Source of the DNA: Labilithrix luteola
Lineage (GTDB): Bacteria > Myxococcota_A > Polyangia > Polyangiales > Polyangiaceae
Reading direction: 5' to 3'
Assembly (NCBI GenBank): GCA_026225435.1
Contig: JAMFST010000122.1
Coordinates: forward strand, 1-12,482
Length of the DNA stretch: 12,482 bases
Below are positions 1 to 6,326 of the stretch, piece after piece. How positions within the stretch are numbered: the first letter of the stretch is position 1; every line of letters starts with the position of its first letter. The notes beneath the pieces are model-generated. The model worked only from the letters and a program-made list of their open reading frames with translations, was not told the origin of the DNA and made no database searches. The translations under genes were made by a program, and so were the position numbers.

Positions 1-378
1 CCTGCCGGCAGCACCACGGCCGCGTTCTGCCGCACGCGCTGCTGCACCTCGACCCAGTGCGGGACGACCGACGCCGGCTTCTACTGCCACGACGAGAGCT
101 CGCTCACCGCCACCGGCGGGACCACCGACGGGCAGGACTACGTCAGCGTCTGCTACGACAAGCACGAGACGCCGCAGTTCCTGGCTCTCGACAACAACGG
201 CACCGGCTGCGGCGGCGACGGCGACTGCAAGAGTGGTCTGTGCGACAGCAACGCGCTCACCGGCGGCGTCGAGCGCTGCGTGGAACCCTGCTGCGTCGAC
301 GGCGACTGCGCGAGCGGTCAATCCTGCCTCCCGCGCGCCACCGGCGTGCCCTACCTCCGCTGCGTCCCGACCCCTTGA
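1..378 (+). CDS. Cysteine-rich secreted protein, C-terminal fragment
   Basis: The frame is open from the window edge to a TGA at 376-378, giving 125 residues without a start, so the N-terminus lies outside. It holds 15 cysteines, with spaced pairs near residues 14-15 and 97-98 and two stretches of the form CGGDGDCKSGLCD and CCVDGDCASGQSC. Such Cx(n)DxDCxxGxxC repeats are common in disulfide-rich extracellular or lipoprotein-type proteins of myxobacteria and rarely occur in cytoplasmic proteins. That it is exported is inferred, because any signal peptide is off the window. Its stop overlaps the thrC start by one base (TGATG), so the two may be translationally coupled. Molecular function is unknown. 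Confidence 0.75.
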   Translation, partial: PAGSTTAAFCRTRCCTSTQCGTTDAGFYCHDESSLTATGGTTDGQDYVSVCYDKHETPQFLALDNNGTGCGGDGDCKSGLCDSNALTGGVERCVEPCCVDGDCASGQSCLPRATGVPYLRCVPTP

Positions 379-1715
379 TGACGATGACAACTCTATCGGC
401 CGTCTTCCGCTGCTTCTCCGGCTGTCCCGGCGAGCACTCGCTCGACCAGGCGATCTACCGCTGCCCCACCTGCGGCGGGCTGCTCGCCGTGCAGCACGAT
501 CTCGCGGCGCTCTCCGCCCTGCACGACGGCGCCGGCTGGCGCGAGGTGTTCGACAGCCGCTACCGCGCGCGCGACATCGTCGACGGCTCGGGCGTGTGGG
601 GGAAGCGCGAGTGGGTCGCCCCGGGCGTGCCCACCGGCGACGTCGTCACCACCGGTGAAGGTGGCTCACCGCTCTTCCCCGCGCGCCGGCTCGGCGCCGA
701 AGTCGACATCCCCGAGCTTTACGTGAAGCAGTGCGGCGCCTCGCACACCGGGTCGTTCAAGGACCTGGGGATGACGGTGCTGGCGAGCGTCGTCTCGAGC
801 GCCATCAAGCACGGGCGCATGACGCCGCGCACGCTCGCCTGCGCGTCCACCGGCGACACGTCGGCGGCGCTGGCGGCCTACGGAGCGCTCGCCGGCATGC
901 CGGTGGCGGTGCTGCTGCCGCGCGGGCTCGTCTCGACGGCGCAGCTGGTCCAGCCGATCGCCCACGGCGCGCGGGTGATCTCGCTCGACACCGACTTCGA
1001 CGGCTGCATGAAGGTCGTGCAGGAGCTGGCCGCGCGCGATCTCGTCTACCTGGCCAACTCGATGAACCCGCTGCGCATCGAGGGGCAGAAGACCGTGGCC
1101 TTCGAGGTGGCGCAGCAGCTCGGCTGGGATCCACCGGAGTGGATCGTGTTGCCGAGCGGCAACCTGGGGAACGCCGCTGCGCTCCACGCCGGCTTCGCCA
1201 TGCTGAAGGAGCTCGGGCTCACCAGCCGCATGCCGCGCCTGTGCGTCGCCCAGGCGGAGAACGCCAACCCGATGTACCGCGCCTTCCACGCCAAGGAGAC
1301 GACGGTGGCCTCGGTGACGGCGAAGAAGACGGTCGCCAGCGCCATCCAGATCGGCGCGCCGGTGAGCGCACCGCGGGCGATGCGCGCGCTCGAAGCGATG
1401 AACGGCGTGGTCGAGCAGGCGAGCGAGGACGAGCTGTCCGACGCCTGCGCGCGCGCCGACCGGGCCGGCCTCTACGCCTGCCCGCACACCGGCGTCGCGC
1501 TGGCGGCGGCGTTCAAGCTACGCGCCCAGGGGCTCATCAAGAAGACCGACCGCGTGGTGGTCGTCTCGACGGCGAACGCGCTCAAGTTCACCGAGTTCAA
1601 GGTGCGCTACCACGAGGGCACCCTCCCGGACGTCGACTCGCGCCGCGCGAACAAGCCGGTGGAGCTCGCTGCAGACGTCGACGTCGTCGCGAAGCATCTC
1701 GCGGCGACGTCGTAA
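378..1715 (+). CDS. thrC: Threonine synthase
   Basis: A 445-residue PLP enzyme converting O-phospho-L-homoserine to L-threonine in the cytoplasm, the last step of threonine synthesis. An N-terminal zinc-ribbon-like segment has Cys12, Cys16, Cys29 and Cys32. The fold-type II PLP lysine is Lys128 in GASHTGSFKDLG. An ASTGDTSAA stretch (about 156-164) and the SGNLGN cofactor-phosphate loop (260-265) follow. The length fits the short class with an N-terminal zinc ribbon, as in archaeal and many bacterial homologues. ATG at 378 overlaps the preceding stop (TGATG); a second in-frame ATG at 384 is possible. No Shine-Dalgarno motif is visible, consistent with coupling to the upstream gene. A diaminobutyrate-type PLP paralogue is less likely given the full-length match. 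No other threonine gene is in view. Confidence 0.93.
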   Translation: MTMTTLSAVFRCFSGCPGEHSLDQAIYRCPTCGGLLAVQHDLAALSALHDGAGWREVFDSRYRARDIVDGSGVWGKREWVAPGVPTGDVVTTGEGGSPLFPARRLGAEVDIPELYVKQCGASHTGSFKDLGMTVLASVVSSAIKHGRMTPRTLACASTGDTSAALAAYGALAGMPVAVLLPRGLVSTAQLVQPIAHGARVISLDTDFDGCMKVVQELAARDLVYLANSMNPLRIEGQKTVAFEVAQQLGWDPPEWIVLPSGNLGNAAALHAGFAMLKELGLTSRMPRLCVAQAENANPMYRAFHAKETTVASVTAKKTVASAIQIGAPVSAPRAMRALEAMNGVVEQASEDELSDACARADRAGLYACPHTGVALAAAFKLRAQGLIKKTDRVVVVSTANALKFTEFKVRYHEGTLPDVDSRRANKPVELAADVDVVAKHLAATS

Positions 1716-1740
1716 CGTCGTTACCGGCGCGCCGTTCGCG

Positions 1741-1762
1741 TCAGGTCGCGTCAGGTCGCGTC
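1741..1762. repeat. Tandem 10-bp repeat
   Basis: TCAGGTCGCG occurs twice back to back (1741-1750 and 1751-1760), followed by a partial third unit. The second copy supplies the stop codon of the small minus-strand lipoprotein gene. It lies in the short convergent gap after thrC and looks like a slippage product. Confidence 0.6.
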
Positions 1763-2113
1763 GGCGCCGTCGGCTGCGTCGGCCGAGCCGTCGTCGCCGT
1801 CGGCCGCATCGCTGGCGTCGAGGGAGGCGTCGGTCGCGCCGTCGACGGCGGCGTCCGCGTCGCTGCCGGCGTCGACCGGGACGAGCGTCGCCGCATCACC
1901 GGCGTCACCCGCGTCGAAATCGAACGGCGGGATCTGCACGTCCTCGTCGCTCGCGTCGCCGCTGCCGGCGTCCGGGATGAGCGACCGATCGAAGTCGGTG
2001 ACGAGCTCGCACGCGCCGGTGCCGACGGCGAACGCGAAGGTGACGGCCGCGAGGCCGATCATGACGACGGACGAGGTGCGACGGTGCGAGCGCTTGTTCA
2101 TGGAGGTCTTCAT
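1751..2113 (-). CDS. Small Asp/Ala-rich putative lipoprotein
   Basis: A 120-residue protein with a basic N-terminus (KRSHRR), a hydrophobic stretch at about 16-34 and Cys35 in GTGACELVTDFDRSL. The -3 residue is Thr, so the lipobox is imperfect. A C-E/Q-x-L-x-DFDRSL start after the signal peptide recurs, to my knowledge, in small myxobacterial surface proteins. The rest is low complexity and acidic: DAGDAGDAA, DAGSDADAAVDGATDAS and similar, with no recognisable fold. It begins 14 bp after the stop of the upstream TPR-PEGA gene, so it is probably co-transcribed with it. ATG at 2113 has only a weak GGGAC upstream; ATG at codon 5 is an alternative. The function is unknown; an outer-membrane-anchored spacer or stalk is a guess. 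Confidence 0.7.
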   Translation of the reverse strand: MKTSMNKRSHRRTSSVVMIGLAAVTFAFAVGTGACELVTDFDRSLIPDAGSGDASDEDVQIPPFDFDAGDAGDAATLVPVDAGSDADAAVDGATDASLDASDAADGDDGSADAADGADAT

Positions 2114-2127
2114 CGGGGTCCCGCGCC

Positions 2128-3204
2128 TCAGAACCGGAGGAGCGCGCCGGCGCCCCCGCCGTGCGGCGTCATGATCGGGGCGAGGTCGAAGGACGGCCGC
2201 TCGCTGGCGCGCCTGGCAGCGAGCTGCTTCGCGCGCGCCTTGTCGTGCTCCGTCTCGTTCTTGCTCGTCGACGGGGTGACCGCCTCGTCACGCGTGAAGT
2301 AGAGGACCGCGCTGGTCACCGCGAGGGTGATGGCGACGCCGAAGGCCATGTCCGCCACGAGCGCGTGATTCTCGCCCGTGTCCGCGCCGTTCGACGTGGG
2401 GTTCTTGTCGAAGTTGCTCTTGTCGCTCAGCGCGATGGCGCCGAACACGGTGCCGACGACCGCCGCGGAGACGGCCAGACCACCGGTGATGTACGCCGGC
2501 AGCGGGCTGCGGTGCATGACGTTGTCGGCCGGGGCGAGCGCCGGCGGCGGCGGCGACACGGGGAGCGGCGGCTGCGCGGGGGGCGGCGGAGGGGCCGGCA
2601 GCGGCTCGAGCTCGGCGACGACCTCCTGCTTCTGCCCGAACGTCAGGGTGACGGTGCGGTCGACCGCCGCCTTCCCCTCGGCGCTGATGTGCACCACGTG
2701 GGTGCCGGCGGGCAGATCCACGTCGAGCGGCGTCGGGCTCGGCTGTACCGCGCCGTCGACGCTCACCTGGGCGTGCGGAGGCGAGGAGTCGACGTGCAGC
2801 TTCCCCGGCGTCTTCTGCAGCGCGACGATGCTCGCCTGCGCCGCCTCGACATCGGCCTTCTTGCCGGCCGGCTTCGCCTCGAGGAAGCGCTGGTAGGCGG
2901 CGACCGCCTCGGGCGCGTTGCCCAGCTTCTCCTGGCAGAGGGCGATCCCTCGCGCGCTCTCGGCGGTCGGCTTCTCCGCGTCGGCGGCCTGGTACTCCTC
3001 CAGCGCGCCGGCGTAGTCGCTCGCCTTCAGCTTCGTGTCACCGGCGACGAGGCGCAGCCGCGCGCTCACCGGCTTGGCCGGGCTGGCGGGTTTCGCAGCG
3101 ACGGCGGCGGCAGCTGGCGTCGCCGTCTGCGCCTGGGCCGCGGCCGGTCCGAGCTCGATCGACGCGACGACGGCGGCGACCACCCATGCTGCTCTCGATT
3201 TCAC
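2128..3204 (-). CDS. Secreted TPR-PEGA domain protein with two hydrophobic segments
   Basis: With the GTG start at 3204 the product is 358 residues and opens with a clean Sec signal peptide (MKSRAAWVVAAVV..., cleavage near AQA|Q at 25). A TTG at 3234 in the same frame would add ten residues ahead of the signal, and neither start has a clear ribosome binding site. TPR-like helices span about 48-115 (YAGALEEYQAADAEKP, APEAVAAYQRFLEAKP). A PEGA domain covers about 136-200, followed by a proline-rich linker (202-226). Hydrophobic segments lie at 237-259 and 281-303, and the tail ends in GGGAGALLRF. PEGA domains are beta-rich modules of surface proteins, so an envelope scaffold role is inferred. 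It lies 51 bp downstream of the NlpC-like lipoprotein gene and 14 bp upstream of a small lipoprotein gene. Confidence 0.85.
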   Translation of the reverse strand: MKSRAAWVVAAVVASIELGPAAAQAQTATPAAAAVAAKPASPAKPVSARLRLVAGDTKLKASDYAGALEEYQAADAEKPTAESARGIALCQEKLGNAPEAVAAYQRFLEAKPAGKKADVEAAQASIVALQKTPGKLHVDSSPPHAQVSVDGAVQPSPTPLDVDLPAGTHVVHISAEGKAAVDRTVTLTFGQKQEVVAELEPLPAPPPPPAQPPLPVSPPPPALAPADNVMHRSPLPAYITGGLAVSAAVVGTVFGAIALSDKSNFDKNPTSNGADTGENHALVADMAFGVAITLAVTSAVLYFTRDEAVTPSTSKNETEHDKARAKQLAARRASERPSFDLAPIMTPHGGGAGALLRF

Positions 3205-3255
3205 GCGCGAACCGTACAGGACGCCCGCTTTCAAGGAAAGGTCAGCGTGCGGGCT

Positions 3256-4578
3256 TCAGTGGCCGCTGTTGACCAGCGTCCCGCCCTTGGCGCGGATCGC
3301 GGTGTACGTGCTCGACCCCATCTGGACGCTGGGGCTGGCGCCGACCTTGAGGGTGACGTTCTTGGTCATCGCGACCAGGTGGCAGTCCGACTCCTCGATG
3401 ATGGTGGCGCTACCGGCCGACTGGTTGACCCACTTCTGGAAGAGGACCACGTGGTGGCCGCTGTTGAGCGCGTCGCCCGGCTGGAGGCTGGTGACGGGGA
3501 TGGCGGTGCTCTGGCTGGCCGAGAGCGGGGCCATCTGCTTGGTGGTCAGACCGGGGGCAGCCAGCCCCCAGGCGTAGCTCACCAGGCCGGAGCAGTCCGA
3601 GCGGTAGGCGTTCCACTGCGGATTGTTGGCGGCGCCGGTGCGCCGGCAGATGCCGCCGCAGATGGCGTCGGGGCCGTTGTTGACGCCGCCGCAGTAGGGG
3701 ACCTGCGCGGTGACCCAGGTGAGCGCGGTGGTCACGGCGTTGTTGTTGACGAGGGAGCCGGTCGCCGCGGGGGTGCTGCCCGGGGTGCTGCTCGACGAGG
3801 GCGAGCTGCTCGGGGTGGTCGACGAAGAAGGCGAGGAGGTCGACGGGGTGGTCGTCGAGCCCGGCGAGCTGACCAGGGGGGTTCCGCTGCTCGGCGAGGT
3901 GGTGCTCGGGCTGCCCGCCTGGACCATCGGCGTGCCGCCGAGCGGGAAGGAGACCACGACCTGTCCGTTCCCGAGCAGGCCGCCGCTCCCGCTGACGAGC
4001 GAGCCACCGCCTGCGTCGATGTTCACGGTGATGACGACACCGCCGCCGGAGCCGCTGCTGCCAGTCGTCCCCGTCGTCACCGACGCGGCGTCGCTGGCGT
4101 CACCTCCGTCGCCGGCATCACCCGCGTCGTCGCCCGTCACGACGAACAGGTCGTCCGGCTTCTCCGCCGCGAGGAGGCCGTTGCCGCCGTCGCCGCTGGT
4201 TCCGCTGGTGTCGGCCACCGTGGTGACCTGCGCGTCGCCCAGCGGGATGGTCGTCTTGCCGCCGCCATCGTCGTCGAGCACCACGCTGTCGCCGTCGACG
4301 GCGTAGCTGCCGGTGTGCACGCAGCCGCCGGGGGTGGTGTCGGCGTAGCAGTCGTTCTCGATCGCCTCGAAGCGGTCGTTCTCGAGGAACGTGATGCTGG
4401 CGAAGGGGGAGTCGCCGTCGTCCGAGTCGGCCGCGTAGGTCCCGCGCAACGGCCCCGTGGTCGCGGCGCCCAGCTCACCGCCCGACGAGGGGGACGAGCC
4501 GCTGCACGCGACGACGACCGAGGTGACGCAGGCGGCGAGGCCGAGGATGGCATGACGGAGGAAGCGCACGCCCCTCAC
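3256..4578 (-). CDS. NlpC/P60-type lipoprotein, putative cell-wall hydrolase
   Basis: A 440-residue predicted lipoprotein: signal peptide then lipobox VVAC with Cys25. Residues about 43-120 form a small beta-rich module (LRGTYAAD, ASITFLENDRFEAI, CVHTGSYAVDGDSVVL), resembling lipocalin-like repeats seen in myxobacterial surface proteins. Then come an Asp/Ala/Gly stretch (150-165) and a Ser/Thr/Pro linker (222-272). The C-terminal 150 residues fit an NlpC/P60-like cysteine peptidase: nucleophile Cys329 in RSDCSGLVSYAWGL and His375/376 in SGHHVVLF after LQPGD. The third catalytic residue is not certain. Substrate is presumed to be peptidoglycan peptides, but this is inferred from the family. 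GTG at 4578 is used; GTG at codon 4 has a better-placed AGGGG. Likely first gene of a three-gene envelope cluster. Confidence 0.82.
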   Translation of the reverse strand: MRGVRFLRHAILGLAACVTSVVVACSGSSPSSGGELGAATTGPLRGTYAADSDDGDSPFASITFLENDRFEAIENDCYADTTPGGCVHTGSYAVDGDSVVLDDDGGGKTTIPLGDAQVTTVADTSGTSGDGGNGLLAAEKPDDLFVVTGDDAGDAGDGGDASDAASVTTGTTGSSGSGGGVVITVNIDAGGGSLVSGSGGLLGNGQVVVSFPLGGTPMVQAGSPSTTSPSSGTPLVSSPGSTTTPSTSSPSSSTTPSSSPSSSSTPGSTPAATGSLVNNNAVTTALTWVTAQVPYCGGVNNGPDAICGGICRRTGAANNPQWNAYRSDCSGLVSYAWGLAAPGLTTKQMAPLSASQSTAIPVTSLQPGDALNSGHHVVLFQKWVNQSAGSATIIEESDCHLVAMTKNVTLKVGASPSVQMGSSTYTAIRAKGGTLVNSGH

Positions 4579-4731
4579 CTAGCGAAGCGTGTGCCGTCCT
4601 CCGTCGGAGTCGCGCTCTTGGCCCGGGCGATGATCTGACGGCCATTTCCCGGCGAACGACCCCGGGAACGAACCGTTCTCACTGAGGAACGTGCGGACCG
4701 TCGCGAGCTGTCCGACGATCCGGCGACGACG
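4579..4731. other. Intergenic region with a possible hairpin
   Basis: This 153-bp gap lies between two minus-strand genes. It contains an inverted repeat TTCCCGG (4646-4652) / CCGGGAA (4662-4668) with a 9-base loop and no following T run. A weaker bulged repeat GTTCTC...GAGGAAC lies at about 4675-4690. It must contain the end of the epimerase transcript and probably the promoter of the NlpC-like gene, but no convincing -35/-10 pair was found. Confidence 0.35.
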
Positions 4732-5160
4732 TCAGTGCGTGTGCGACGGATCCGGCTCGACCAGCTCGATGAGCACGCCGCCGGTCGCCTTCGGATGAAC
4801 GAAGGCCACCTTGTGCCCGCGTGCGCCGGAGCGCGGCGTCTCGTCGATGAGCGGGACGCCGAGCGCCTTCAGCGTCGCCAGCGCCTCCTCGATCCCCTCG
4901 ACCTCCACGGCGATGTGGTGCAGCCCCGGCCCCTTCTTCTCGAGGAACTTCGCCAGCCCGTCGTTCCCGTCTGTCCTGGCAGGCGAGATCAGCTCGATGC
5001 TGCTCTCGCCGATGGGCAGCAGCGCCGCCTCGGTCTTCTGCGAGGCGACCGTCTCGCGCACCTGCGACTCGAGCCCGAACGCCGCGCGGTACTTGGCGAG
5101 AGACTCGTCGATGTCGTTCACGGCAATGGCGACGTGGTCGATCTTCTTGATGCGGAGCAT
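4732..5160 (-). CDS. mce: Methylmalonyl-CoA / ethylmalonyl-CoA epimerase
   Basis: A 142-residue single vicinal-oxygen-chelate protein that interconverts the (R) and (S) epimers of methylmalonyl-CoA and, in the ethylmalonyl-CoA pathway, of ethylmalonyl-CoA. The metal-ligand pattern of the family is present: His9 in DHVAIAV, Glu56 in SSIELISP, His81/82 in GPGLHHIAVEV and Glu132 in GVLIELVEP. The family signature KVAFVHPKATGGVLIEL is well conserved and the length is normal. ATG at 5160 follows the hydratase stop by 43 bp on the same strand, so it is probably the last gene of the four-gene set. No strong Shine-Dalgarno is visible. Its position beside methylsuccinyl-CoA pathway genes suggests dual use on ethylmalonyl-CoA and on propionyl-CoA-derived methylmalonyl-CoA. 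Confidence 0.92.
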   Translation of the reverse strand: MLRIKKIDHVAIAVNDIDESLAKYRAAFGLESQVRETVASQKTEAALLPIGESSIELISPARTDGNDGLAKFLEKKGPGLHHIAVEVEGIEEALATLKALGVPLIDETPRSGARGHKVAFVHPKATGGVLIELVEPDPSHTH

Positions 5161-5203
5161 GGGATGGGGTTCCAGGTAGCGTCGAGGAGAAGGGTCGTCC
5201 AGC

Positions 5204-6322
5204 TCAGGCCGGGCGATTGCGAATCAGGAGCGTGCGGTCGATCTCGAAGACCTTGGCGTCGATCTTCTTGGCCGGCTCCTTCTTGCCGAGCTCCGCCTCG
5301 AACAGATCGGCGCCCCCGGCGAGCAGCTCCGCCGGCTTCACGTTCTTCGTCCCGACCAGGCGGAACTTGAGGATCTGCGCGTTCGGCCCGTGCGGCTCCT
5401 TGGCGAGGACCTTGGCGGCGGCGTAGAGCGTGTCTCCGGCGCCGACGCCGTTCGGGTGCGCGCCGTTGTCGAACGACAGGTCCCACAGCGCCTGCCCGGC
5501 GATGTCCCGGCTGGCGAGGGCGGCGACCCAGGCGAAGACGAGCCCACCGTAGACCACGCGCTTGCCGCTGAAGCTGCCGCCGTTCTGGGAGAACTGCTCG
5601 TCGAAGTGCAAGGGGTGGCTGTTGCGCACCAGCGCGGTAATGCCCATGTGCTCCGCGTCGCTCACCGTCTTGCCGAAGTCCGGCAGGATCACGTCGCCGA
5701 CGCTGAGCTCGTCGGCGAAGCCGGCAAAGCCCGCCAAGCGCCGCGGCACCATGCGCACGTCGCGGATCTCCGGCGGACAGTCGTGCGCCAGCGCCCCCAG
5801 CGCCGCCGGGCGCGCCGTCCCGGACGCGTGGAGCGCCTCGGGTCGAGTGAGCTCGGTCGCGCCGCTCGGCAACGCCCGCACCAGCGCCTTGCGCTCGAAG
5901 AGGCAGACGGTCTTGCCGCCGTCGGTCTCGAGCCCCGTCTCCACGTGGACCACGCCGCGGTCGCCGGAGCTGGCCTTCTTGCTGCCGATGACCCGGCTGT
6001 ACGCGGTGAGCGTGTCACCGGCGAAGGCCGCGTCGGGGAAGCGCACGTTGAGGTACGCGAGGTGGGCGATCGCCTGCTCGCTCACGTCGTGCACGCTGAA
6101 CGAGAGCGCGAAGTTCAGGAGCAAGAGCGGGTGCACCGGCCGGTCGCGGAAGCCGAGCTCGCGGGCGTAGCGCGTGCTGGCGTAGGTCGGCGTGGCGTCG
6201 AGGAAGGCGCTCTGGAACACCGCCACGTGCCCGGCGTCGACCGTCACGTCCCAGGGGTGCTCGTAGACGTCCCCTTCGTGGAACTCCTCGAGGAAGCGAC
6301 CGTAGCGAAAGCGCTTGTTCAT
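5204..6322 (-). CDS. mch: Mesaconyl-CoA hydratase (MaoC-like double hotdog)
   Basis: A 372-residue MaoC-superfamily protein expected to hydrate mesaconyl-CoA (2-methylfumaryl-CoA) to (2R,3S)-beta-methylmalyl-CoA. Two hotdog folds are visible: residues about 8-150 (GRFLEEFHEGD..., AGDTLTAYSRVIGSK) and 205-325 (VSDAEHMG, NSHPLHFDEQF, KRVVYGGLVFAW, GAGDTLYAAAKVL). The NxxPLH segment with His239 resembles the hydratase-2 active site. The VYGG and NGVGAGDT blocks match what I recall of Rhodobacter Mch, and the length is close to it. ATG at 6322 has a good GGAGG nine bases upstream, inside the end of mcd, and follows the mcd stop by four bases. A generic enoyl-CoA hydratase is the alternative, but the neighbours favour Mch. 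Confidence 0.85.
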   Translation of the reverse strand: MNKRFRYGRFLEEFHEGDVYEHPWDVTVDAGHVAVFQSAFLDATPTYASTRYARELGFRDRPVHPLLLLNFALSFSVHDVSEQAIAHLAYLNVRFPDAAFAGDTLTAYSRVIGSKKASSGDRGVVHVETGLETDGGKTVCLFERKALVRALPSGATELTRPEALHASGTARPAALGALAHDCPPEIRDVRMVPRRLAGFAGFADELSVGDVILPDFGKTVSDAEHMGITALVRNSHPLHFDEQFSQNGGSFSGKRVVYGGLVFAWVAALASRDIAGQALWDLSFDNGAHPNGVGAGDTLYAAAKVLAKEPHGPNAQILKFRLVGTKNVKPAELLAGGADLFEAELGKKEPAKKIDAKVFEIDRTLLIRNRPA

Positions 6323-6326
6323 TTGT

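Noticed and set aside
1741..1762. Tandem TCAGGTCGCG as a phage or integron attachment site
   Set aside because: No integrase, no tRNA and no second distant copy were seen; simple slippage in GC-rich coding DNA explains it.
2161..4638. Plus-strand open frame of about 825 codons opposite the envelope cluster
   Set aside because: Arg/Gly/Val-rich translation without any domain. It is antisense to three convincing minus-strand genes and arises from the high GC.
4646..4668. Hairpin as a strong intrinsic terminator of the epimerase transcript
   Set aside because: No T run follows on the minus strand and the loop is nine bases; kept only as a possible structure.
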